From CAURNT01 sp963526495 (GTDB taxonomy: Bacteria; Fusobacteriota; Fusobacteriia; Fusobacteriales; Leptotrichiaceae): a stretch of 55,227 nt of DNA. The stretch covers positions 1-55,227 of the forward strand of contig CAURNT010000005.1 in the NCBI GenBank assembly GCA_963526495.1, in the 5' to 3' direction. The notes beneath the pieces are model-generated. The model searched no databases. It saw only the letters and a program-made list of their open reading frames with translations, and had not been told where the DNA came from. This document shows positions 7,782 through 16,791 of the stretch, one piece after another (the first letter of the stretch is position 1; every line of letters starts with the position of its first letter). Both the position numbers and the translations under genes were made by a program.

Positions 7782-8828
7782 TTAATAAAATCTCTTAACT
7801 TCATTTTTGAAGTAACTGTTTAAGTCATAAGCTGAATATATTCCTTTATCAGTTACAACACCACATATTAAATGAGGAGGAGTTATATCAAATGATGGAT
7901 AAATAGCTTTTGTATTTTTATGTGTATGATTTCCTAATACTAAACTTGGATCTCTTAGTTCTATCTTTATATCTTCTTCAGTAAATTTATCAACATCAGG
8001 TATACCTGTAACAAAATACGGAACACCAAACTCTTTAGCAAGTATAGCTATCTGGAATGTTCCAACTTTATTAGCTATATATCCTGCTCGTGTAATTGTA
8101 TCAGCTGCTGAAGTAAATACGTTAATACCTATATATTTCATAGTATAAGCAACCATATTATCTGAAATAACTGTAGTATCAAATCCCATTTCAGCAAAAC
8201 ATGTTGCAGTTAATCTCGCACCTTGAAAATAAGGACGAGTTTCTGCACAATAAAATTTAACATTATCTTTATGTTCCCTTTTTAAGACTCTAATTAACAT
8301 ACCTATTATAGTTTCACCAAAACATTGAGTCAATACTTTATCTCCATCTTTTATTTGACTAGCAAGATGAACTGCAACTTCTTCCATAATACTATATCTT
8401 CTATTTAAAGAAGCAATAGTATCATTTTTTATCGCTTCATAAGTAATTTGACCTTTTTCAAGAGCTTCTATTGCAACATTTAAGCAAGAATTTGTTATTT
8501 TTTCCATTCTATTTGCAGTAGTCGGTCTAGCATGACTTAATGTATAACTAGCTTTCTTAAGATATTCTATTTGAGCATCTTTATCTAAATTACGACACTC
8601 ATAAGCAGCAAGTGCCATACCCATTCCAACAGCTGTATAAGGTCCTGCACTTTGTGTAACCATATCTGCTACAGCTTGAGCTACTTCTTCATGTTTACTA
8701 CAAGTTACAAATTCAACTCTTTCTGGATAAATTCTTCTATCTAATATTTTTACAAAACCTTCTTCATAAAACCATGCAATATTTTCATAAGTTAACATAA
8801 AAGGAAGGTTATAATCTTTTCTTTCCAT
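7782..8828 (-). CDS. MtnA/eIF2B-alpha family sugar-1-phosphate isomerase
   Basis: 348 residues, the usual MtnA length. Landmarks: TARPT-like segment HARPTTANRM, LTQCFGET with the catalytic-type cysteine, CAETRPYFQGARLTA, SDNMVAYTM with the catalytic-type aspartate, and ANKVGTFQIAILAKEFGVPY. MtnA converts 5-methylthioribose-1-phosphate to the ribulose form; DrdI-type members do the same for 5-deoxyribose-1-phosphate. The LTQC motif differs from the common LTHCN of methionine-salvage MtnA, compatible with another substrate. Upstream phosphorylase can supply the 1-phosphate, and the downstream aldolase can cleave the product. Confidence 0.82.
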   Translation of the reverse strand: MERKDYNLPFMLTYENIAWFYEEGFVKILDRRIYPERVEFVTCSKHEEVAQAVADMVTQSAGPYTAVGMGMALAAYECRNLDKDAQIEYLKKASYTLSHARPTTANRMEKITNSCLNVAIEALEKGQITYEAIKNDTIASLNRRYSIMEEVAVHLASQIKDGDKVLTQCFGETIIGMLIRVLKREHKDNVKFYCAETRPYFQGARLTATCFAEMGFDTTVISDNMVAYTMKYIGINVFTSAADTITRAGYIANKVGTFQIAILAKEFGVPYFVTGIPDVDKFTEEDIKIELRDPSLVLGNHTHKNTKAIYPSFDITPPHLICGVVTDKGIYSAYDLNSYFKNEVKRFY

Positions 8829-8862
8829 ATATATTTTCTCCTAAAACATTATAATTGTTTTA

Positions 8863-10182
8863 TTATTTATTTTTTTTAGCATCTAACACTTTCTTTACAT
8901 GACCTTCTCTTAAGAATGCATATATAATAACCAATAAACAAAATACTATAATAGGTATTATTGCACCTTGTTCTTTCATATAATCCCAACTTGAATATAT
9001 AGCTATAATATATATACAAGCACTTATAATAGGTAATAATATTGAAGCCCATCTAGGTAATTTAAATTGAGCATTTTTATAAGCTTCAGGATTTTTCTTT
9101 TCTAAGAATGCTATTGCCATTACAGGGAATATTGCAAATATTAAACCAACATTTGCTCCTATAACTGATACAGCCTTAATTTCTTGTCCTAATAAAATTG
9201 GGTACATACCTACTAAATAATACATCAATAATAACCAATGAGGTGTTCCAAATTTCTTATTTTCTTGAGCAAATTTTTCAGGGAACCAACCATCTTTGAT
9301 TGCTTGTTTTATACCATTTGGTGCCCAAGCAAACACTGCATTTAATGATGATAATAAGGCACACATTCCTCCACCTATAATGAATACTAAATACATCCAA
9401 TTAGGTAATATAGCTTTTGCAACAACTCCTAAATTTTTATAAGCAACTTCATCAAGTGGTAAAGTTCCTGCTGCAACTAAAGCTATTAGGAAGTATAAAA
9501 TTGAAACAATAACTGTTGAGCTTATCATTGCTACTGGTATATCTCTACCAGGATTTTTTGCATTTCCTCCAAATTCTGATAAAAACTCTCCACCTATCAT
9601 TGCATATCTAACTAATACTGATGCTGCTATAAATTGTCCAAGACCATTAGGTAATACATTTCCTATTTCAAAGAAAGAACCAAAATCTTGTACTTGAGGT
9701 AATCCAAATGAAACAAAGGCAAATAATGAAGCAAGTAATACAACAACAACTGCTCTTTGAATTAAAACTGATGTTTTAATACCAACTAAGTTTATTATAA
9801 ATACAAAAGTCATACAAGCTCCAGCTATTAAATTAACATTAATATTTGGCCATAGTTGTTGTGCATATTGTGCAAAACCAATAGCATATTGTGCAAGAAC
9901 AAATTGTCCAAATACTAATAAAGCAACATAAAAGAAACTTGTTTTTCTACCGACTAAATCTCTAACATAAGAATACATACCACCTGCATTAGGTATTGCA
10001 GAACCAAGTGCAGCTAATGGTATTAAAGGTATAACTACTATAACAGCAGCTATTAAAAATGAAACAGCAACTCCTTTACCTGTCATACCCATAGCAATAC
10101 AAAGTAGAACCATTATCCCAGACCCTATAATTTGTCCGACACCTACTAAAAACAACTCCCAAAAACTTAATTTTTTTTCCAT
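8863..10182 (-). CDS. APC-superfamily amino acid/amine permease
   Basis: 439 residues with about 12 hydrophobic segments. The first has the APC signature VGQIIGSGIMV, and PNAGGMYSYVRDLVGRK follows helix 2. APC members carry amino acids, polyamines or related small cations in exchange or with protons. The gene sits inside the nucleoside-to-DHAP operon, so its substrate may be a nucleoside-like or thio-sugar compound or an amino acid linked to the pathway; this is inference. It has an adequate ribosome site (GGGAG). Substrate cannot be read from sequence. Confidence 0.8.
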   Translation of the reverse strand: MEKKLSFWELFLVGVGQIIGSGIMVLLCIAMGMTGKGVAVSFLIAAVIVVIPLIPLAALGSAIPNAGGMYSYVRDLVGRKTSFFYVALLVFGQFVLAQYAIGFAQYAQQLWPNINVNLIAGACMTFVFIINLVGIKTSVLIQRAVVVVLLASLFAFVSFGLPQVQDFGSFFEIGNVLPNGLGQFIAASVLVRYAMIGGEFLSEFGGNAKNPGRDIPVAMISSTVIVSILYFLIALVAAGTLPLDEVAYKNLGVVAKAILPNWMYLVFIIGGGMCALLSSLNAVFAWAPNGIKQAIKDGWFPEKFAQENKKFGTPHWLLLMYYLVGMYPILLGQEIKAVSVIGANVGLIFAIFPVMAIAFLEKKNPEAYKNAQFKLPRWASILLPIISACIYIIAIYSSWDYMKEQGAIIPIIVFCLLVIIYAFLREGHVKKVLDAKKNK

Positions 10183-10209
10183 AATAAATTGGACTCCCTT
10201 CTAATTCTA

Positions 10210-10947
10210 TTAAATATTAATATTTATTAATGCTTCAAATACTACATCTGCACAAGTTTGAACAGTTTTATTTAACAATTCTGGATCTGGATCATTATCT
10301 TCTGCACTATCAAGTACAGCTAAAGCATTTCCATCAACTGCAAGTATAGCACCTGCTTTAATTTTATAAAGAGATGCTGCTGTAAACAGGGCTGAAACTT
10401 CCATTTCAAGTCCTATTGCTCCAGCTTTTGCTTGAAGTTCTGTATTAGTTTCTAAAAGTCCTCCATAAAAAGCACCTTGAGTAACTATAACTCCTGTATG
10501 TACTTTTATATTTTGTTCTTTAGCAGATCTAGCTAATTCTGAAACACAATCAAAATCAGCTATAGCTGGAAATGATTCAGGAACATATATATTACTTACT
10601 CCTTCTTCTTTAGCTGCTGCTGTAGGAACTATGATATCTCCTGTCTTAACTTTTGAACTTAATGAACCGCAAGTACCAAGTCTAAGCAATAATTTAGCTC
10701 CACCTTTAATTAACGAAATAAATGAAAGCATCGCACCACTAGCACCAACTCCATGAGATGATATATTTACAGGTACTCCTTTATATGTACCACTATAAGT
10801 CCAATATTCACGTCCTTTAGCAAGACATTTCATATTATCAAGTCTATTTGCAAGCATTTCAGCTCTAAATGGATCACCAACAACAAGAACTCTTTCTGCT
10901 ACATCACCTTTTTTTAATCTAATCCCAGGTAATAATTCTTCACTCAT
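10210..10947 (-). CDS. Nucleoside phosphorylase (NP-I family, PNP/Udp/MTA-phosphorylase-like)
   Basis: 245 residues. NP-I features: VVGDPFRAEMLA (phosphate-binding GDP motif), SHGVGASGAM, LLRLGTCGSL, TQGAFYGG and GLEMEVSALF (ribose-binding Glu-Met-Glu). The RxxxG insertion typical of uridine phosphorylase before the EME motif is absent, which favours a purine-type substrate. It should release a free base and a pentose-1-phosphate from a nucleoside. As first gene of the operon it provides the 1-phosphate without a kinase. 5'-deoxyadenosine, methylthioadenosine or ordinary purine nucleosides are candidates. Confidence 0.82.
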   Translation of the reverse strand: MSEELLPGIRLKKGDVAERVLVVGDPFRAEMLANRLDNMKCLAKGREYWTYSGTYKGVPVNISSHGVGASGAMLSFISLIKGGAKLLLRLGTCGSLSSKVKTGDIIVPTAAAKEEGVSNIYVPESFPAIADFDCVSELARSAKEQNIKVHTGVIVTQGAFYGGLLETNTELQAKAGAIGLEMEVSALFTAASLYKIKAGAILAVDGNALAVLDSAEDNDPDPELLNKTVQTCADVVFEALININI

Positions 10948-10986
10948 ATAACAAACTCCTTTTAAAAAAATTTATCTTCAATATAT

Positions 10987-11047
10987 TAATACTTATAATT
11001 CCAAAAAAGTCAATACTTTTCCAAAAAAATCCAAATATTTACCAAAA
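10987..11047 (-). promoter_or_regulatory. Operon promoter with four phased CCAAA repeats, candidate DeoR operators
   Basis: On the minus strand TTGACT (about 11013-11008) is followed after 16-17 nt by TATTAA(T). Plus-strand CCAAA motifs start at 11001, 11021, 11031 and 11042, that is 20, 10 and 11 bp apart, so all lie on one face of the helix and bracket the -35. Sequences TTCCAAAAA, ATCCAAATA and TACCAAAAA resemble the YCAADA-type direct repeats bound by DeoR-family IolR. The operon encodes a DeoR regulator. Binding is inferred. Confidence 0.5.
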
Positions 11048-11131
11048 ATAAATTATTTATTTAAACTTAAAAACATTTAGAAACCTTTTTAAAATAATAA
11101 CAAAACATTTTTTTGTTTTTATTGGAATAAT

Positions 11132-11174
11132 AAAAAAGATAGTAATAAAATGCTTAAATCATATTATTACTATC
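11132..11174 (-). terminator. Terminator of the hydantoinase operon
   Basis: Stem GATAGTAATAA (11138-11148) / TTATTACTATC (11164-11174). On the minus strand it is followed by TTTTTTATT. It sits just past the FAD oxidoreductase stop codon. Confidence 0.8.
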
Positions 11175-11182
11175 TATAAAAT

Positions 11183-12493
11183 TTAATCTTTATGTATATA
11201 ATTAGATAATTCTATATTATTATTTAAAGCCTTAGCACATATTTTACCTACACTATCTCCCATATCAATTAAAGTTGCTTGAACTCTAATACTAGCTTGA
11301 ACTAAAAAAGTTGTAGAAATACATCTTCCTATTGTTACCATATTATCAACAACATCATTAATTAGACATCTATATGGAATGTCATAATACTCACCTTTTT
11401 TATACTTTTCCATATGTACTAATCCTTTACTAGAATGAACATCTATATACCAATCCGCTTTAGCAACTGAATCTTCAAATTTTCTCCGATTTATATAATC
11501 TTCTTCAATTAAAGTATATTTCCCTACTATTCTATAAGATTCACGAATTCCTAAGCTATTTGCTATTCTAATTAAATATGAATTTTCAAACCCCGGCATC
11601 ATTTCTTTTAAAAATTTTATTAATCTTTGTATTTTTTCTTTACCATATAATATTGCTTTTGATCTAATTAAAGAATTAGTATTCTTTTTCATTATTTCAA
11701 GATGAGGACAATTAAATGTCATACACCCTTTAGCATCTGGAATAGAAAAACATTGAAAATATATCAAATCTTCTTCTTTAAGTAACCCTTTTTCAACTCC
11801 TTGTATGAATAAAGGTTCAAGTTTAAACCCTTTTCCTTTTACCATAGCAGCTTCAAAAAAATCACCCGTTATCAACTTAGAGAATTTTTCATTTAAATTT
11901 AAAACATAATCTCTAAATTTATTTATATCAATTCCCCCCATTTCAAATCTTAAAGAACTCATTTGATTATTTCCTTCAGAATCTCCACTATTAGTTTTAA
12001 CTCCTGCTAATCTTGATAATAACGCATCACCTGTAGCATCTATAAATTGTTTTGATTTAACTGCACCTATACCTTCAACTGTAGTTACAATAACATAGTT
12101 AATCTTTTTATCATGTAATATAACATCAACTAAAGTAGCATCATATAATATATCACCTTTAAATAATTTTTCTAATACATAACTTTTATTTTCTGGTGTA
12201 GAATAAAGATATTCAGTTATTCCGTCTCTAGTAGTTAAATTCAACTTTTTCAATTCTTCTTCTATTAAATAAAAATTATCATTATGTGGTACAAAAGATT
12301 CCATAATAGGATTTACTAAGGCATTAACACTAGCTCCTCCTAAAAAAATACTTTTTTCTATAATTAATACCTTATTACCTTCATTTGCTGCACTTATAGC
12401 CGCAGAGGCTCCCGATGTTCCTCCACCTACTACAACCGTATCATATTCTCCCAAAATTGGTATAATTTTATTTGCATATGTTATATAGTTCAT
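11183..12493 (-). CDS. FAD-dependent oxidoreductase
   Basis: 436 residues. N-terminal Rossmann fold with VVVGGGTSGASAAISAANEG followed by the acidic end of strand 2 (IIEK), then FLGGASVNALV. An internal QFIDATGDALLSRLAG matches the second FAD motif of the FAD_oxidored family, and the C-terminal IGRCISTTFLVQASIRVQAT matches the closing FAD segment. No Fe-S cysteines or signal peptide are apparent. Start has AAAGGAGG and overlaps the HExxH gene by 26 bp. It is the last gene of an operon with a hydantoinase-type enzyme, so it may oxidise or reduce the ring compound or its product; substrate unknown. Confidence 0.75.
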   Translation of the reverse strand: MNYITYANKIIPILGEYDTVVVGGGTSGASAAISAANEGNKVLIIEKSIFLGGASVNALVNPIMESFVPHNDNFYLIEEELKKLNLTTRDGITEYLYSTPENKSYVLEKLFKGDILYDATLVDVILHDKKINYVIVTTVEGIGAVKSKQFIDATGDALLSRLAGVKTNSGDSEGNNQMSSLRFEMGGIDINKFRDYVLNLNEKFSKLITGDFFEAAMVKGKGFKLEPLFIQGVEKGLLKEEDLIYFQCFSIPDAKGCMTFNCPHLEIMKKNTNSLIRSKAILYGKEKIQRLIKFLKEMMPGFENSYLIRIANSLGIRESYRIVGKYTLIEEDYINRRKFEDSVAKADWYIDVHSSKGLVHMEKYKKGEYYDIPYRCLINDVVDNMVTIGRCISTTFLVQASIRVQATLIDMGDSVGKICAKALNNNIELSNYIHKD

Positions 12494-13082
12494 TTTCAGC
12501 CTCCTTTAAATACGTATAATCAATATAACCACTTTTTATCAAACTTATATAATCCATGTATTTGGGATTAACTTTAGAATTTGTAAACAATTTAGAAAAT
12601 TCTATTGCACATATTTCACTACAAGTATTAACTTTAGATTTAAAAAGTATTCCTTTTACTTTTTTTAGATATTTTTGTATATAAATATCGTATTCAATTT
12701 CTAAAAAATGATAAAATTCATGTGCTATACATAAATTTTTCAAAAAATTTAAATCTATATCCTTTATATCTTCTGAAATTAAATCTAATTTTTTCTTTAA
12801 ATCATTTATATATATATTTATTTTTCTATTTTTATCAAAAAATATTATTTCTGAATACAAAACATATGGTGATTTTTTATTTTCATCATCATATATTTCA
12901 ACAATTTCAAATCCATGATTTTTAAGTATAGAAACTATATCTTCATCTTTATACATTTCATATATTTTTGATGCAAAAGATTTACAATTTTCTATATAAT
13001 ACATATAATCTTTTCTATTAATTTTTCTAAAAACCAAATCCTGTTTCAACTCTAAAAAATAAATTACATCATCACTTATCAT
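12468..13082 (-). CDS. Small HExxH (gluzincin-like) protein of unknown function
   Basis: 204 residues, soluble. IAHEFYHFLE gives an HEFYH zinc motif at 121-125, and SEICAIEFSKLF offers a third ligand glutamate at 156. That HExxH plus downstream E..A..F arrangement is the pattern of ImmA/IrrE-type metallopeptidases, but overall similarity is not recognisable. It lies 2 bp after the hydantoinase stop and overlaps the FAD gene, so it is translationally coupled in a catabolic operon, an unexpected place for such a protein. It could be a specific protease or amidohydrolase. The motif is seen; function is unknown. Confidence 0.55.
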   Translation of the reverse strand: MISDDVIYFLELKQDLVFRKINRKDYMYYIENCKSFASKIYEMYKDEDIVSILKNHGFEIVEIYDDENKKSPYVLYSEIIFFDKNRKINIYINDLKKKLDLISEDIKDIDLNFLKNLCIAHEFYHFLEIEYDIYIQKYLKKVKGILFKSKVNTCSEICAIEFSKLFTNSKVNPKYMDYISLIKSGYIDYTYLKEAENELYNICK

Positions 13083-13084
13083 AT

Positions 13085-15235
13085 CTAATCCTTAGAACAT
13101 ATTATTAAAATATTTTCCATGCCATCTAAATATTCTATTTCCATATTTAATATAGATAACATTTGTTCTTTTGTTGTTATACTACTTAAATCTACCGATT
13201 TTTGTCCAAAATAAACAAAAGTATTTGGTAGAGTTTCATTTGCATCAGAATAAATTGTCATAGAGTCTATAAACCTATCTATATACATATCAATCTCTTC
13301 TTTTTTACAGTAAAGAACCTTAGCTTTTTGTTTTTGTAATCTAATAACACCTTCGTCATCTATTACACATGTAGTAGTTTTTTTACTTTTAATTAATCCA
13401 AAAAATGATGAAGTTATATTTGATAATTCAAATATATTCCATTTTCCAGTAGTTGCAATATGCTTAATATCTACATTATTTTCTTTATTTAACTCCAATA
13501 ATTTCTCTTTTAATTCTAATTGTGTTAAAGTTTTAGCACTTCTGTCCTTTGTTCTAAGTTCAGTAGCCGCTGTTGCAATTCCTCTTAAAATATTCTTTTT
13601 AGAATCTATTTCTATTGTAATCTCTATAGTTTTAGGATCTGCTCCTGATTTAATAATCATTTCACTACAATCATGTCTAATTTTTTTTATGTCTTCTTCT
13701 GTTGGATTAGATATATTTCTCTCTATTTGTTCTCTAAGTAAAGCTAGTGAAACTCCAATAGTTGATATATATGGAGCATTTTTAGCTATTTTAAATCTCA
13801 CTCCTGTAAGCTTACTTAAATACGGAGTAATTATAGAAGCTGAACCTCCACCACCAACTAAATATATTATATTTTTATTTAAATTATAATCATCTATTAA
13901 ACTATCAACTATAGCTTTAACTTTATTACAAGCAATTTGTAGAGCTTTTTCACAAAGAACCTCTACCTTTTCTCCTGTATATTCTGCAAGTGCAGACCAT
14001 GCAAGTCTAGCAGATTCAATATTACCTTTTGCATAATCATCATCTGGAACATAACCTAAAATATTTGCAGCTCCCGCAAGAGTCAAAGCAAAACTTTCTC
14101 CATCATCACAACTAACTATAGCATAATTTTTCTTATCATCCATTTTAGGTGCTATTAATTCTATCTTAGGATTTTTTATTCTTTCTGGAGATACAAATAC
14201 TTCATATTCTTTTTCTGCAATATGAGCTGATCTTGGTCCAACATCAGAAATTTTACCATTTTCTATAACTATCATACTTCCACCAGCTATACCTAATGTT
14301 CTTACGTCTAAAGAAGTTAGATAAAGTTTTTTCCCTCCAATTTCTGCATTCTTTATCATTACTTTTCCTTCTTTAATAGCTGATATATCAGTAGATGTTC
14401 CTCCAACTTCTAAAAATATTCCATCTGTAATTTTTTCATACATCAAAGCTCCAGCAACTCCAGCAGCAAGTCCAGATAACATAGTTAATATAGGTCTTTT
14501 TCTAACTTCATCTACACTCATTACTCCACCATCACACCGCATTATCATAAGTTGTTTTTTTATTCCTGCATCCTTAACTGCAGTTTCTGTCATATTCGCA
14601 GTTTCTAACATAGTTGGTATAAGAGAAGCATTAACTGCTGCTGTTCTTGTTCTAGCTTGAAGACCATATAATTGAGAAATTTCATATCCACCAGTTGCAA
14701 GTACACCCATAGAATTTGCTATTTCAATTATTCTTTTTTCATTAACTGGATTATCTACTGAATAACTCTCTGAAGCAACTATAATTTTAGAACCCTCTTG
14801 TTTTAATTGATTTATAACATCTATTACATTATCTTCAACTATATTGCTTGAATCAATAAATCTATGTTGAGTATATAAATATTTATCACTAGATAATTCA
14901 ATATTACCTACTATAGTTTCATTTTTTGAACGACTCGCTTCTATACCTTTACCCATACCTATAATACCAACTTTAGCAACATCCCCTTCAAGTAATGCAT
15001 TTGTAGCTTGAGTTGTACCATGAGCTATAAAAACTATATCTTCCGTAGAAATATTATTTTCTTCAAGAACTTTATTTATTGCTAAAATTATTCCTTCTGA
15101 AACTCCTTGTTTGGAGTTATGAGTAGTTGGAACCTTTGTTTTAGCTATTACTTCAAATGTTGTATTATCTACAACAACTGCATCTGTAAACGTACCTCCA
15201 ACATCTATTCCTATTCTTACTTTTCTAGTTTCCAT
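13085..15235 (-). CDS. Hydantoinase/oxoprolinase family protein (HyuA type)
   Basis: 716 residues, normal for HyuA. The N-terminal domain begins RIGIDVGGTFTDAVVVD (phosphate-binding loop of the ASKHA fold) and continues IAHGTTQATNALLEG. The middle has DGGVMSV, LSGLAAGVAG, GGTSTDIS and VGGGGSASIITPYL. The family performs ATP-dependent opening of hydantoin or 5-oxoproline-like rings. A HyuB partner is not encoded beside it. Neighbours are a permease upstream (14 bp) and HExxH and FAD proteins downstream, suggesting uptake and breakdown of a cyclic amide. Substrate is unknown. Confidence 0.85.
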   Translation of the reverse strand: METRKVRIGIDVGGTFTDAVVVDNTTFEVIAKTKVPTTHNSKQGVSEGIILAINKVLEENNISTEDIVFIAHGTTQATNALLEGDVAKVGIIGMGKGIEASRSKNETIVGNIELSSDKYLYTQHRFIDSSNIVEDNVIDVINQLKQEGSKIIVASESYSVDNPVNEKRIIEIANSMGVLATGGYEISQLYGLQARTRTAAVNASLIPTMLETANMTETAVKDAGIKKQLMIMRCDGGVMSVDEVRKRPILTMLSGLAAGVAGALMYEKITDGIFLEVGGTSTDISAIKEGKVMIKNAEIGGKKLYLTSLDVRTLGIAGGSMIVIENGKISDVGPRSAHIAEKEYEVFVSPERIKNPKIELIAPKMDDKKNYAIVSCDDGESFALTLAGAANILGYVPDDDYAKGNIESARLAWSALAEYTGEKVEVLCEKALQIACNKVKAIVDSLIDDYNLNKNIIYLVGGGGSASIITPYLSKLTGVRFKIAKNAPYISTIGVSLALLREQIERNISNPTEEDIKKIRHDCSEMIIKSGADPKTIEITIEIDSKKNILRGIATAATELRTKDRSAKTLTQLELKEKLLELNKENNVDIKHIATTGKWNIFELSNITSSFFGLIKSKKTTTCVIDDEGVIRLQKQKAKVLYCKKEEIDMYIDRFIDSMTIYSDANETLPNTFVYFGQKSVDLSSITTKEQMLSILNMEIEYLDGMENILIICSKD

Positions 15236-15248
15236 AATTTCCCCTTAA

Positions 15249-16529
15249 TTAAAATAATGTTATTGCTGAATATATTAGTATTCCTAATGTCATAAGCATA
15301 GTATATGGTAATGTTGATTTCAATATATCATTAACATCAACTTTAGCAAATCCTGCTATTATTACATTTTGTGTGTTAGTTGGATCTGTTACTGTTTGAA
15401 CCATACTTGTACTCTTTAACGCCATTCCAACTACAGGTATGCTTAGTCCAGATAAAAGTAATATTTTTGCTATTCCTGAACCTAATCCAAACATATTTAA
15501 TGGTCCTCTATACAAAGCAAGAGGTGAAAGTATTGTAAATATTAATATATACATAATTGGGTTAGTTGGTGTTATAAATGATATAACTGGTTTTATTAAT
15601 TCTACTGATTGTGGTGCAGATACAGCATTTAAAAGTATTCCTATTCCTATCATTAATCCTATAACTCCAGCAACATCTTTAATCCCTTCTACAACAGAAC
15701 TAGATAAATCTTGTACTATTTCCATAGGTCTTACTATTAATGCAGTTATTATTATTGATAAAATTAATGCTGTATCAGGATTCCATTTCAAGAAAAATAC
15801 TAATACAATAGGTAAAATTGGTGTAAATAATGCAAATATATTAACATCATTATTTTTACATACATTTGCACACCAAGATTTTCTAGTACCTTTCAATCCT
15901 TTTCTATAAACATTAAAGTAGATGTATATTAATGTTATAATCGTAGAAACTATTCCCATTACTATTGAATAAGATTTAATTGTTTCTATATCCATTCCTA
16001 TACTATCTATAAATATTTGATACAAAGAAACATTAAATATTAATCCAATATTTAGACCAAATAATATTAAACAAGATGCAACTAAAGATTCAATACCTGA
16101 TGCAAGAAATATCGGAATTGCAATTTGAGACACCATTATTACCGCACCAGCTCCACTCATGGCTGTGAAAATTATCGCTATAGCAGCAGTTATAGCTATA
16201 GCAATTATTGTAGGTTTATCTCCTGCAAGTTCTGCTGCTCTTTTAATTATCGAATCAGAAATTCCTTTTTTTTGAATAATTTTAGCAAATATCGCACCAT
16301 AAATAGTAACTATTATTGTACTAGCAAGCTTAATTCCTCCCTTAGCTATTACAAAATCCATTATTGAATTAATTTCAGGATTATCTGATTTAAAAGGTAC
16401 TCCAGCTATTGCTGCAATAAGTATTCCCATAATTGGTAAAGCTAATATTGCCGGCAATTTTTTTGTCATCATCAAATATGCTCCTGCAAAAAATATTGCA
16501 AAAATTAAAATAATTTGTAAAGTTTGCAT
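15249..16529 (-). CDS. Ion-transporter-superfamily permease
   Basis: 426 residues, about 11-12 hydrophobic segments with two pseudo-repeated halves. Glycine/alanine/serine-rich re-entrant type segments occur (IFTAMSGAGAVIMV, and in the second half ALYRGPLNMFGLGSG). This layout resembles CitMHS/GntP/dicarboxylate-type carriers, but the branch is uncertain. It is the first gene of the hydantoinase operon and probably imports its substrate. Good ribosome site TTGGAGG. A TATAAT lies at 16573-16568. Confidence 0.65.
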   Translation of the reverse strand: MQTLQIILIFAIFFAGAYLMMTKKLPAILALPIMGILIAAIAGVPFKSDNPEINSIMDFVIAKGGIKLASTIIVTIYGAIFAKIIQKKGISDSIIKRAAELAGDKPTIIAIAITAAIAIIFTAMSGAGAVIMVSQIAIPIFLASGIESLVASCLILFGLNIGLIFNVSLYQIFIDSIGMDIETIKSYSIVMGIVSTIITLIYIYFNVYRKGLKGTRKSWCANVCKNNDVNIFALFTPILPIVLVFFLKWNPDTALILSIIITALIVRPMEIVQDLSSSVVEGIKDVAGVIGLMIGIGILLNAVSAPQSVELIKPVISFITPTNPIMYILIFTILSPLALYRGPLNMFGLGSGIAKILLLSGLSIPVVGMALKSTSMVQTVTDPTNTQNVIIAGFAKVDVNDILKSTLPYTMLMTLGILIYSAITLF

Positions 16530-16567
16530 AATAATACCTCCAAAATATAAATATCTTTTTCACTAAT

Positions 16568-16646
16568 ATTATACCTCATTTTTTATTATTTTAAATCAAA
16601 TTGAACAAAATTAAATATAAATATATTTTGAAAAAATATTTCAAAA
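16568..16646 (-). promoter_or_regulatory. Promoter and palindromic operator candidate of the hydantoinase operon
   Basis: A -10 TATAAT occurs at 16573-16568 without a good -35 at standard spacing. About 55 bp further upstream is the inverted repeat TTTTGAAA-N5-TTTCAAAA (16626-16646). No regulator gene lies in this operon, so the repeat may be a site for a global or unlinked factor. AT-richness makes chance palindromes possible. Confidence 0.4.
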
Positions 16647-16791
16647 ATTATATATCAAAAAAAATAATATGATAATTAATTATAATTTTAATGAAAAAAT
16701 TAACCATTTTAGCTTTCTATAATTTTTAAAAAATGATATAATTAAATGATTTTCAAATAATAAAATTGAAAGAAGGTAAAAAAATAAAAAA

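Noticed and set aside
15439..15909. 156-codon plus-strand frame inside the permease gene
   Set aside because: Mirror of a membrane-protein gene, with no start signal and no recognisable family.
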